A stretch of DNA of 64,000 bases from Opitutales bacterium (GTDB lineage Bacteria; Verrucomicrobiota; Verrucomicrobiia; Opitutales; UBA953). Shown piece after piece: positions 28,293 to 35,884 of the stretch. The translations under genes were made by a program, and so were the position numbers. The stretch is from assembly GCA_030725715.1 (NCBI GenBank), contig JANRFG010000006.1:38947-102946 (forward strand), written 5' to 3'. Every line of letters starts with the position of its first letter. Position 1 is the stretch's first letter. The notes under the pieces were generated by a model that saw nothing but the letters and a program-made list of their open reading frames with translations, was not told where the DNA came from and made no database searches.

Positions 28293-29668
28293 GCCGTCTC
28301 GGGGCCCGGATCGAGTTCCGGCCACTGCAGGAGTTTGCGGTGCAAGGTGCGACGCGAGATGCCCATGAGCTCCGCGGCGCGCGTGCGGTTGCCCGCCGCG
28401 GCGGCGAGCGCCTGCTTGAGCAGCTGCTTCTCGTTCAAGGTGCGGTCGAGGTTGCCCGAAGCGCCCAAGGCCGGAGCGGCCAAGCCGGCGGCGAGGGCGG
28501 GAGCGCTGAAGCGCGGGTCGAGGTCGGCCGGGCCGACCGTCCTGCCGGCGCGGAGCACCGCGAGGTTCTCGCACGCGTTGCGCAGTTCGCGGATGTTGCC
28601 GGGCCACGGATAGCGCACGAAGACCGCCAGCGCGTCAGGAGAGAGCCTCGGCGCCGGGGCGCCGTTCTCTTTCGCGAAACGCTCGAGATAATGCGCGAGC
28701 AGGAGCGGGATATCGTCGGTGCGTTCGCGCAGCGGCGGCAGACGCAGCGGCACCACCGAGAGGCGGTAGTAGAGATCTTCGCGGAACCTGCCTTCCTTCA
28801 CCATCTGCTGGAGGTCGCGGTTCGTCGCGCAGACGAGACGCAGGTCCAGGGCGATCGGCCGGTGCGAGCCGAGACGTTCGACGGCGCGCGTCTCGAGGAA
28901 GCGCAGGAGCTTCACCTGGGTGGTCGCGTCGATCTCGCCGATCTCGTCGAGGAAGAGCGTGCCGCCGTCGGCCGATTCGAAACGGCCCACACGACGTTCG
29001 TTCGCGCCGGTGAAGGCGCCTTTCTCGTGGCCGAAAAGTTCGGACTCCAGGAGGTTCGCCGGGATCGCGGCGCAATGCACCGCCATGAAGGGACCCTTCG
29101 CGCGCTGGCTCGCCTGGTGGATCATCTGGGCGAAGAGTTCCTTGCCCGTGCCGGTCTCCCCAAGGAGGAGGACGGTCGCATTCGAAGATGCGACCGAGCG
29201 GACCTGTTCGATCGAATGCTGGAGGGAGGCGGAGGAACCGACGACTTCGCCGAGGGAGAACTTGCGGTCGAGACGCGCCTTGAGCGTCACGACTTCCTTC
29301 TCGGTCGTGCGCGCCTTCAGGCCGCGTTCGAGCACGAGCTCCACCTGACGGAGGTCGACCGGTTTCTGGAAGAACCAATAGGCGCCGCGGCTCATCGCCG
29401 TCACGGCCGTCTCCACGTCGCCGTAGGCCGTCATCATGATGCAGACCGGCTGGTGCGGGAGCTTGAGCGCGCGGTCGATGACCGCCATGCCGTCCTCGCC
29501 GGCCATGCGGAGGTCGGTGAGCACGGCGTCGGGCGGCACGTCCTGCATGAGGCGCGCCGCTTCCGCGGCGTCCTTCGCGACGAAGGTCTCGTAGCGGTCC
29601 TCCAGCGCGGCGCGGAGGCCTTCGCGGATGTTCTTCTCGTCGTCGACGATGAGTACCGTGGGCTTCAT
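28289..29668 (-). CDS. NtrC-family sigma-54-dependent response regulator
   Basis: A 459-residue enhancer-binding protein. It has a receiver domain (1-118, Asp52 in AVLTDLRM, Lys in FQKPVDL), an AAA+ domain (about 135-370) with Walker A GETGTGKE, the sigma-54 contact loop GAFTGA, Walker B GGTLFLDEIGEI and the R-finger region, and a Fis-type HTH at the C-terminus (NRTRAAELMGISRRTLHRKL). No partner kinase is adjacent. Overlap with the binding-protein gene suggests that the two are expressed together. Confidence 0.92.
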   Translation of the reverse strand: MKPTVLIVDDEKNIREGLRAALEDRYETFVAKDAAEAARLMQDVPPDAVLTDLRMAGEDGMAVIDRALKLPHQPVCIMMTAYGDVETAVTAMSRGAYWFFQKPVDLRQVELVLERGLKARTTEKEVVTLKARLDRKFSLGEVVGSSASLQHSIEQVRSVASSNATVLLLGETGTGKELFAQMIHQASQRAKGPFMAVHCAAIPANLLESELFGHEKGAFTGANERRVGRFESADGGTLFLDEIGEIDATTQVKLLRFLETRAVERLGSHRPIALDLRLVCATNRDLQQMVKEGRFREDLYYRLSVVPLRLPPLRERTDDIPLLLAHYLERFAKENGAPAPRLSPDALAVFVRYPWPGNIRELRNACENLAVLRAGRTVGPADLDPRFSAPALAAGLAAPALGASGNLDRTLNEKQLLKQALAAAAGNRTRAAELMGISRRTLHRKLLQWPELDPGPETA

Positions 29669-29671
29669 GGT

Positions 29672-30712
29672 TCAGGCTTCCGGGGAGGCTTGATGGTTGG
29701 CGGCGCCCCAGGCGCGCGCCGCCTTCTCGGCGAGGGCCGCGCGGGCGCGGTCGACTTCGGCGAGCCGGGCCTTGAGGTTGGCGTTGGACACGGCCGCGAG
29801 GTCGTCGAGGTCGCAGAGGTAGGCGCCTTCGAGCGAACGGGCCGCGACGTCGAAGTTGCGCGGCACGCCGAGATCGACGAGGAGCAGCGGGCGGCCTTGG
29901 CGTCGCGCGACGGACTCGCGGAGGGCGACGGCGTCGAGGAGCGCGCGATCCACCGTCGCGCAGCCGACGATCACGTCGTGCGCATGCGCCTGCCGGAGCG
30001 CGTCGGCGAGCGTGAGGGAGGAACCGGCGAACTCTTCGGCGAGCACGCGGGCGTTCTCGAAAGTGCGGGAGGCGACGGAGACCTGCGCGGCGCCGCGCGA
30101 GACGAGGGCCTGCACGACCTGCCGGCCGACGTCACCGGTGCCGAGGACCAGCACGCGGGCTTCGTCGAGCGAACCGAACACGCGCTGCGCGAGTTCGACG
30201 GCGACGTTGCCGAGGCTGACCTGGCCTTGCGAGATCCCGGTGTGCGTGCGCGCCCAGGCGCCGGCCTGGAACGCGCGCTGGAAGACGCGGTTGAGCACCG
30301 GGCCCGTCATGCCGCGCGCGAGCGCGTCGGCGTAGGCGTCCTTCACCTGGCCGGCGATCTCGACCTCGCCGACCATCTGGGATTCGAGTCCGGAGACGAC
30401 GGCGAAGAGATGCTCGACCGCCTCGAGGCCCGGCACGGGACGGAGATGCTGGTCGAGGACCGCGGGCGCCGCGCCCGTCGCCCTGATGAGGGCGCTGCGC
30501 ACATGGAGGGCGGCGGCTTCGTCGCCGACGCCGTAGGCTTCGAGCCGGTTGCACGTGGCGAGCAGCACCGCCTCGGCGAGCCCCGCCTCGCGCGCGGCGG
30601 CGTAGAAGGCCTCGGCGCCGCCGGCGGGCACGGTGAAGGCCGCGCGTTCATCGAGGCCGGCGGTGCGATGGGTGGCGCTGAGCGCCACGAGATTGCGGAC
30701 GCGTTCGCTCAT
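29672..30712 (-). CDS. hemA: Glutamyl-tRNA reductase, short form
   Basis: Reduces glutamyl-tRNA to glutamate-1-semialdehyde for heme synthesis. The 346 residues include the catalytic Cys54 in LATCNRLEAYG, ESQMVGEVEIAGQVKDAY, the helix KD/ARTHTGISQGQVSLGNVAVELA, and the NADPH fold GTGDVGRQV. It ends after the spinal helix region, so the C-terminal dimerisation domain of about 100 residues found in most HemA (about 420) is missing. The start at 30712 overlaps ccsA as ATGA, an arrangement common for hemA with ccsA/hemX. Confidence 0.88.
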   Translation of the reverse strand: MSERVRNLVALSATHRTAGLDERAAFTVPAGGAEAFYAAAREAGLAEAVLLATCNRLEAYGVGDEAAALHVRSALIRATGAAPAVLDQHLRPVPGLEAVEHLFAVVSGLESQMVGEVEIAGQVKDAYADALARGMTGPVLNRVFQRAFQAGAWARTHTGISQGQVSLGNVAVELAQRVFGSLDEARVLVLGTGDVGRQVVQALVSRGAAQVSVASRTFENARVLAEEFAGSSLTLADALRQAHAHDVIVGCATVDRALLDAVALRESVARRQGRPLLLVDLGVPRNFDVAARSLEGAYLCDLDDLAAVSNANLKARLAEVDRARAALAEKAARAWGAANHQASPEA

Positions 30713-31527
30713 CGGGCGGCGGGGAGCGAGAGATAGAGGGCGACGAGCGCGGGGATGAAGACGAACAGCGAAGCGCGGGCGTAGGCCGCGCCCGCGAGGC
30801 GATGACGGCGGCGCTGGACGGTGACGAAGAGGCAGGCGACCCAGGTCAGCAGAGCGGTCCCGAGCTTGGGCAAGGCGACGAGGGCGAGGTCGCGCTGCGC
30901 CCAGTCGGTCGCGCCGATCACGAGCGAAAGGCCGAGCAGCCAGACGGCGGCGCCCATGAGCTGGCCGCCGATGCGATCGAGGGGCACCAACGCCGGGAGC
31001 AGGGCGTAGATGCCGCCGAACTCCCGGCGGGCGAGCGCGCGGTCCTGCAGGAGATAGGCGGCGGAGTTCAAGGCCTGCGCGCCGAGCACGCAGTAGGCGA
31101 GGACGGCGGCGCCGACATGGATGACGATCAGCGGCTTGTCGGCGAGGTCGGTGGGCTGGCCGACGACCCCCAGGAAGGCGGCCGCCACCAGACAAGCCGT
31201 CGTCGCGCCGGCGATCACCCAGGTCGGCAGCCGATGGGTGAAGGTCAGGTCCAGGAAGAGGGCGAGGCCGGAGAGACCCCAGGCGATGGAAAGCAGGAGC
31301 TCAGCCGCGCTGCTGATCGGCAAGGCGTGCGTCCGGAGGCCTTGGTAAGCCAGCATCGTGGTGAGCATGATCCAACCTCCGCGCAGCAACCAGAGCCCCG
31401 CCGACGGCCAGCGGCCGGAAGCGTCTTTCGCCGCCAACCCATCCAAGAGAGCCGCGGCCAGAAACACGGCGGCACAACCCAGCAGGCATTCCCGGGTGAG
31501 GGGATGCTCAGCGAGCGCTGCAGCCAT
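30709..31527 (-). CDS. Cytochrome c assembly protein, CcsA/HemX family
   Basis: A multipass membrane protein (about eight helices in 272 residues) of the CcsA/HemX group, acting in heme delivery or in control of heme synthesis. The region LIVIHVGAAVLAYCVLGAQALNSAAYLLQDRAL with its His and helix pattern is typical. I chose the ATG at 31527 (MAAALAEHPL) because GGTAGGT lies upstream; in-frame ATG at 31536 and TTG at 31572 are alternatives. It precedes and overlaps hemA. Confidence 0.75.
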   Translation of the reverse strand: MAAALAEHPLTRECLLGCAAVFLAAALLDGLAAKDASGRWPSAGLWLLRGGWIMLTTMLAYQGLRTHALPISSAAELLLSIAWGLSGLALFLDLTFTHRLPTWVIAGATTACLVAAAFLGVVGQPTDLADKPLIVIHVGAAVLAYCVLGAQALNSAAYLLQDRALARREFGGIYALLPALVPLDRIGGQLMGAAVWLLGLSLVIGATDWAQRDLALVALPKLGTALLTWVACLFVTVQRRRHRLAGAAYARASLFVFIPALVALYLSLPAAR

Positions 31528-31544
31528 GGGGAACATACCTACCC

Positions 31545-31572
31545 AATAAAGAGCGGTGTGACATTTTGGCAA
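31545..31572 (-). promoter_or_regulatory. Candidate promoter of ccsA-hemA
   Basis: TTGCCA (31572-31567) and TTTATT (31550-31545) are spaced by 16 bp on the minus strand, placing a start of transcription near 31538, just before the preferred ATG. The -35 box matches at five of six positions and the -10 box at four. Confidence 0.4.
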
Positions 31573-31633
31573 ACCTCCAAAACAACCTGTTTTCTTGCGA
31601 AAGCAGGGCAGGGGGGTAGTTTCGGGCTTACCT

Positions 31634-32089
31634 ATGGCCCACGACCTCTACGACCTCACCCAGCACCCCCCTCGCAGCCCTCGGGTTCGCCTCGGCGGCC
31701 TGGTCATCCTCCCGCGCATGATCGACAAGGCCCGGGCGACGAAAGCCGGGAAAAATGGCGAATATACCTATGGATGCTCCCTAGACCGTAACGTCCTGGA
31801 CTTCCTGGGAATCGAGGCAGATGCCATTAAGGCTCAGATTGACAATGGTTTAGGTGATGGCGAGATCCTCGCTTGGTTGATGGCCAATGCCAAGAAGCCC
31901 CGGCTGGCCTATGAAATCGCCGCCTTTAGCGCTTACCACGAACAACGCGCTCCCGGCGGCCCTGGCGGCCGAGCCAAGGTCAGCGAGTACCAATCTTCGA
32001 CTCCGGCCGGCGCCAAGCGCGAGGACATCGTCACCTGGTTCGACGTCCTGGACCTGGACGATCACCAGAGCTTCGGCGGCAAGGTCTGA
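31634..32089 (+). CDS. DUF5069-domain protein
   Basis: A 151-residue cytosolic protein of the DUF5069 family, which is common in Verrucomicrobiota and Planctomycetes. Family-like segments are YDLTQHPPRSPRVRLGGLVILPRMIDKARA at the N-terminus, KNGEYTYGCSLDRNVLDFLGI, and TWFDVLDLDDHQSFGGKV at the end. Function is not established. Its codons are more AT-rich than those of its neighbours. It lies 3 nt before the phosphatase gene. Confidence 0.75.
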   Translation: MAHDLYDLTQHPPRSPRVRLGGLVILPRMIDKARATKAGKNGEYTYGCSLDRNVLDFLGIEADAIKAQIDNGLGDGEILAWLMANAKKPRLAYEIAAFSAYHEQRAPGGPGGRAKVSEYQSSTPAGAKREDIVTWFDVLDLDDHQSFGGKV

Positions 32090-32092
32090 GCC

Positions 32093-32560
32093 GTGGCCAA
32101 GGTCGGTCCGCCCCGTCGGGTGCTGTTGGTCTGCATGGGCAACATCTGCCGCTCTCCGACGGCGGAGGAGGTCCTGCGCGTCAAGACCCGGCAAGCCGGC
32201 CTAAGCATCGAGTTCGATTCCGCCGGCACCGAGAACTACCACATCGGCGACGCGCCGGATCCGCGCTCCGTGCGTCACGCGCGTGACCGCGGGTATGACC
32301 TGTCGGCCCTGCGCGCCCGTCAGGTGCACGCGGCGGATTTCCACGAGTTCGATCTCATCCTCGCCGCCGACGAACTCAACCTGCGCGAACTCCGGCGGCG
32401 TTGTCCGCCCGGACAACATCATCGTCTGGCGCTCTTCCTCGGCGACAGCGCCTTGCCCGATCCCTATTACGGCGAAAGCGACGATTTCGAAAAAGTGCTG
32501 GATTTGGTGGAAAAACAGGCCTTGCGCTTCGTGTCCGCGTGGGCGCGGGCAACTGAATGA
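32093..32560 (+). CDS. Low-molecular-weight protein tyrosine phosphatase
   Basis: A 155-residue phosphatase with the P-loop VCMGNICRSPTAEE (Cys14 nucleophile, Arg20) near the N-terminus and the general-acid Asp in DPYYG near residue 123. It starts with GTG at 32093. Members dephosphorylate protein tyrosine residues, often tyrosine kinases of exopolysaccharide systems. No such kinase is nearby, so the partner is unknown. Confidence 0.88.
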   Translation: MAKVGPPRRVLLVCMGNICRSPTAEEVLRVKTRQAGLSIEFDSAGTENYHIGDAPDPRSVRHARDRGYDLSALRARQVHAADFHEFDLILAADELNLRELRRRCPPGQHHRLALFLGDSALPDPYYGESDDFEKVLDLVEKQALRFVSAWARATE

Positions 32561-32600
32561 TTGCGGTGCGGACGCCCTCCGCGTTTGCTCGTCCCCACCG

Positions 32601-32957
32601 ATGTACCAAGTGAATTTCAGCGATCAGGCGATGCGCGAGCTCGCGAAGCTGCCGACCTTGGAGCAGATGGAAGTCGTCGAAGCGTTCACTTCGCTCACCG
32701 CCGAGGAGCTCCTGCGCGGTAGTTCCGAACTCGGGACCGTCCGCCGCGGAGGCCACACCTATCACCGTCTGCGCGTCGGCGAGTTCCGCATCTATTTCGA
32801 AGCCAGCGAAGGCTCGCTGCTCGCCCATTACGTGCTCCATAAGCATACCTACGCCGACTTCGCGTTCCGTTCCCACCTGCCTTTCCCGGAAGACGAGGCG
32901 CGGATCGAACAAGAAGGCGGTTTCTGGAAATACCTCGACGAACCTCCGAAGTCCTGA
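32601..32957 (+). CDS. RelE/ParE-fold protein, antitoxin not seen
   Basis: A 118-residue protein with the RelE/ParE toxin pattern: MYQVNFSDQAMRELAKLP at the start, then GTVRRGGHTYHRLRVGEFRIYFE, the central basic strand and FRIYF segment of the family. The C-terminal extension (residues 88-118) is unusual. No antitoxin-like gene flanks it: LMW-PTP lies 40 nt upstream and pssA 3 nt downstream. It may be a domesticated regulator rather than an active toxin. Confidence 0.7.
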   Translation: MYQVNFSDQAMRELAKLPTLEQMEVVEAFTSLTAEELLRGSSELGTVRRGGHTYHRLRVGEFRIYFEASEGSLLAHYVLHKHTYADFAFRSHLPFPEDEARIEQEGGFWKYLDEPPKS

Positions 32958-32959
32958 CC

Positions 32960-33853
32960 GTGACGAATCCGCCCGAAAAACGCCCGTATGCTTCGCCTGA
33001 GGAGGCCGCCCGCATCTACCTGCTGCCGAACCTGTTCACGGCCGGCAACATGCTCTGCGGCTTCCTGGCCATCAAGAACTGCATCGAAGCCCGGTTCACG
33101 ACGCTCACGCCGGAAGGCCGGGCTGAGCACTATAACATGGCGGTCTGGTTCATCCTTTTCGCCTGCGTCTGCGATCTCTTCGACGGTCGCGTCGCCCGCG
33201 CCACCAAGCGGGAATCCCTGTTCGGGGCCGAGTTCGATTCCATCGCCGATACGGTCTCCTTCGGCGTCGCCCCGGCCCTCATGGCGTGCTTCCTGTTGAT
33301 CAAGCCCGGCGCCACCGACAACGTCCAGCTGGTCACCTGGCTGCTCGCGTTCATCTACCTGCTTTGCGCCGGCGTCCGCCTGGCACGGTTCAATGTCCTC
33401 ACCAACCCGTTGGTCCCGGGTAATGAAAAACGCGCCGCCGGAGGCGATTTCGTCGGCCTGCCCTCGCCGGCCGCCGCCGGCATGATCGCCTCCCTGGTGC
33501 TCGTATTGTCCAATCCGATCGGCAACCCGGACCAGAAGGACGCGGTCGAACAGGCCGTCCTCAAATGGCCGTACATCCTCCTGCCGGTCATGCTCGTCAT
33601 CTCGTTCCTGATGGTCAGCAACGTCCGCTTCCCGAGCTTCAAGAAGCTCGATTGGACCGCCCGGGCCAAGACCCGTGGTTTCATCCTGATCATCATCCTG
33701 GCCGCCGTGGTCTTCCGTTACCCGCAGTATACCTTCCCGGCGATCTTCCTCGGTTACGTCGTCTACAGCCTTTTCCGTCACGCTTTCCTGCTCAAGAAAA
33801 GCGAGATGGACCCGGCGCCCGACGACGATGATGAGCCGGTGTCCAAGGTGTGA
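32960..33853 (+). CDS. pssA: CDP-diacylglycerol-serine O-phosphatidyltransferase
   Basis: Makes phosphatidylserine from CDP-diacylglycerol and serine, the precursor of phosphatidylethanolamine. The 297-residue membrane protein has the CDP-alcohol phosphotransferase motif as CDLFDGRVAR...GAEFDSIAD near residues 75-98, preceded by LPNLFTAGNMLCGFLAI, and about seven helices. The start is GTG at 32960, 3 nt after the RelE-like gene. The C-terminal tail is acidic (DPAPDDDDEP). Confidence 0.88.
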   Translation: MTNPPEKRPYASPEEAARIYLLPNLFTAGNMLCGFLAIKNCIEARFTTLTPEGRAEHYNMAVWFILFACVCDLFDGRVARATKRESLFGAEFDSIADTVSFGVAPALMACFLLIKPGATDNVQLVTWLLAFIYLLCAGVRLARFNVLTNPLVPGNEKRAAGGDFVGLPSPAAAGMIASLVLVLSNPIGNPDQKDAVEQAVLKWPYILLPVMLVISFLMVSNVRFPSFKKLDWTARAKTRGFILIIILAAVVFRYPQYTFPAIFLGYVVYSLFRHAFLLKKSEMDPAPDDDDEPVSKV

Positions 33854-34020
33854 ACAGCCGGTGGGCAACCCGTGCCTCGGGGCCTCTGTGAACAAGCCGA
33901 GGGTTATTCACGCCCGGGACACATGAGGGGGCGGCACGGATGCTCCCACTCATCAGCGTGTTGCGGAACTGTGTACGGACTTCCGCCCCCTGCTGATGCT
34001 ACGGGTATTTATAAATGAAG
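33849..34020. other. Candidate oriC/DnaA-binding region upstream of dnaN
   Basis: The 249-bp gap before dnaN holds three 9-mers one mismatch from the DnaA-box consensus: TGTGAACAG (33849), TGTGAACAA (33887) and TTATTCACG (33904); the last two form an inverted pair. GGGGGCGG and CCGCCCCC arms follow (about 33926-33991), then an AT-rich stretch TATTTATAAATG near 34006-34017. This could be an origin, a DnaA-controlled dnaN promoter, or both. Confidence 0.4.
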
Positions 34021-34102
34021 AGAGAATAGAGACAGTACCGTCCGGGATGTGGGCAATGAGGGGTTGCCTCTGCCCCCGCGGATGCTCAATTCTGACGTCA
34101 TC

Positions 34103-35230
34103 ATGAAGTTCAAGGTTAACCGGAATCACTTTTTCAACGGCCTCTCGAGCGTCACGAACGTCGTCGGCAGCCGTGCGACGATGCCGATCCTCCAGAACGT
34201 GCTCATCGAAGCGGAAGGCGACACGGTCACCCTCACGACGACCAACCTCGATCTCGGCATCTGCTGTCGGATCAAAGCCTCCGTTTCTTCTCCCGGTCGC
34301 ATCACCCTCCCGGTCAAGAAGCTCGTCCCGATCGTGCGCGCGCTCTCGAGCAGCGACACCATCGTCGAACTCACCGGCAAGGACCGCGTGAAGATCACCT
34401 CCGGCAGCTCCGTCTTCCAGGTCGCCGGCCTCCCGGCCGACCAGTTCCCCCCGATCTCCAATTTCGCCGGCCAGCCGACCATCTCGATCAACCAGGACGA
34501 TCTCGGTGACATGCTCCGCAAGGTGAGCTACGCCCAGTCGTCCGACGAGAACCGTTACATCCTCAACGGGGTGTTCTTCGAATTCGCCGAAGGCAAGCTG
34601 ACCGTCGTCGCGACCGACGGCCGCCGTCTCGCCAAGTGCGAACGCAAGCTCGCCGGCACCGACAAGGCCCTGGCCCTGATCCTGCCGGCCCGCACCATCA
34701 TGGAGCTGATGCGCCTGCTGAAGTCCGGCGGCGAAGCCCACGTCTCGCACAACGAACGCCAGGTCGGCTTCACGATCGACATCCCGAAGAACGAAGAAGG
34801 CCTCGTGGACCGCATCCAGCTCGTCTCCAAGGTCGTCGAAGGCAACTACCCGAACTACCGCCAGGTCATCCCGAAGGAAGCCGGCTCCAAGGTCCGCCTC
34901 GAACGCGAGAAGCTCCTCGAGAGCGTCAACCGCGCCGCGCTCATGACCGATGACCGCAACAACACCATCCGGATGAGCGTCACGAAGAAGACGCAGAACC
35001 TCGAGATCTCCGCGAAGTCCGACAGCGGCGAAGCCCACGAGCCGATCGCCGTGAAATACGAAGGCCCGGACGTGAACATCGCGTTCAATCCGCAGTACAT
35101 CATCGACCCGCTCAAGGCCCTCACCGAGGACGAGATCGACTTCGAGTTCAAGGACGAGATGTCCCCGGGCGTGATCCGCGGACTCAAGGACGACTTCCTC
35201 TGCGTCGTGATGCCGCAGCGGATCTCGTAA
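34103..35230 (+). CDS. dnaN: DNA polymerase III beta sliding clamp
   Basis: The 375-residue processivity clamp. It has the three-fold clamp pattern starting MKFKVNRNHFFNGLSSVTNVVGSRATMPILQNVLIEA, with IRYILNGVFFEF, VATDGRRLA and the C-terminal VIRGLKDDFLCVVMPQRI. The length fits the family (366-380). The ATG at 34103 matches usual N-termini; an in-frame ATG seven codons upstream is possible. No dnaA is adjacent. A 7-bp hairpin (35230-35253) overlaps the convergent plsC stop and may act as a weak terminator. Confidence 0.95.
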   Translation: MKFKVNRNHFFNGLSSVTNVVGSRATMPILQNVLIEAEGDTVTLTTTNLDLGICCRIKASVSSPGRITLPVKKLVPIVRALSSSDTIVELTGKDRVKITSGSSVFQVAGLPADQFPPISNFAGQPTISINQDDLGDMLRKVSYAQSSDENRYILNGVFFEFAEGKLTVVATDGRRLAKCERKLAGTDKALALILPARTIMELMRLLKSGGEAHVSHNERQVGFTIDIPKNEEGLVDRIQLVSKVVEGNYPNYRQVIPKEAGSKVRLEREKLLESVNRAALMTDDRNNTIRMSVTKKTQNLEISAKSDSGEAHEPIAVKYEGPDVNIAFNPQYIIDPLKALTEDEIDFEFKDEMSPGVIRGLKDDFLCVVMPQRIS

Positions 35231-35239
35231 GCCCGGGGT

Positions 35240-35884
35240 TCAGAGACCGGGCTCGGCGCAATCCGGGAGCGACTTGATCCGCTCCAGGATGCGGCGCGAC
35301 GCCTCGATCGAACGGTCGCGATGCTCCGCGCCCGGATCGTATTCCGCCGGCTGCATCGCCTGGCCGAAACGCACGCGGATGCGGGCCGAACCGGTCGGGA
35401 AATTCGCGCCACGAGGCAGCACGTCGCGGGCGCCCCGGATGTGGATCGGGACGACCGGCACGCCGGACCTGCAGGCGAGGAGGCCGGCGCCGGCCTTGGG
35501 CGAGGCGATCACGCCGTCATGGCTGCGGGTGCCCTCCGGGAAGATGAGCAGGCCTTCGCCGGCTCCCAGGGCGGCCAAGGCCGCGCGGATCGCGCCGATG
35601 TCCGCTTCGCCGCGGTCGACGGGGATGGAATGGCAGGCGCGGATCACGAACCCGAAGACGGGGTTGTCGAAGAGCGTGCGGCGGGCGATGAAGGAGATCT
35701 CGCGCGGCAGGCACGACCCGAGCAAGGGCGGATCCAACATGCTCTGGTGGTTCGAGGCGAAGAGGCACGCGCCGTCCGGCACGTTCTCCCAGCCTTCGAC
35801 TTCCAGGGTGGCGAAGACCTCGATGAACGACCGCGCGCCGTGGTAGACGGCCTTGTAGATCAGGTTCTTCGAATCGAGGATCAT
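35240..35884 (-). CDS. plsC: 1-Acylglycerol-3-phosphate O-acyltransferase (PlsC family)
   Basis: Acylates lysophosphatidic acid to phosphatidic acid at the inner membrane. The 214-residue protein has the H(X)4D motif in SNHQSMLDPPLLG near residue 46, FIARRTLFDNPVFGFVIRA, and the substrate motif LIFPEGTRSHDG near residue 118. The ATG at 35884 overlaps the aroA-cmk stop as ATGA. The pairing with cmk recalls the common cmk-plsC order. Confidence 0.88.
   Translation of the reverse strand: MILDSKNLIYKAVYHGARSFIEVFATLEVEGWENVPDGACLFASNHQSMLDPPLLGSCLPREISFIARRTLFDNPVFGFVIRACHSIPVDRGEADIGAIRAALAALGAGEGLLIFPEGTRSHDGVIASPKAGAGLLACRSGVPVVPIHIRGARDVLPRGANFPTGSARIRVRFGQAMQPAEYDPGAEHRDRSIEASRRILERIKSLPDCAEPGL

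Noticed and set aside
28340-30736. 798-residue plus-strand ORF opposite ntrC and hemA
   Set aside because: It is a shadow of two minus-strand genes with clear catalytic motifs.
31634-32957. Toxin-antitoxin pair made of DUF5069 or LMW-PTP with the RelE-like gene
   Set aside because: The phosphatase has an intact catalytic loop and DUF5069 is a widespread family, so neither resembles an antitoxin.
33926-33991. Inverted GGGGGCGG / CCGCCCCC arms as a transcription terminator of pssA
   Set aside because: The arms are 50 nt apart and no T-tract follows; I count them only as part of the possible origin region.
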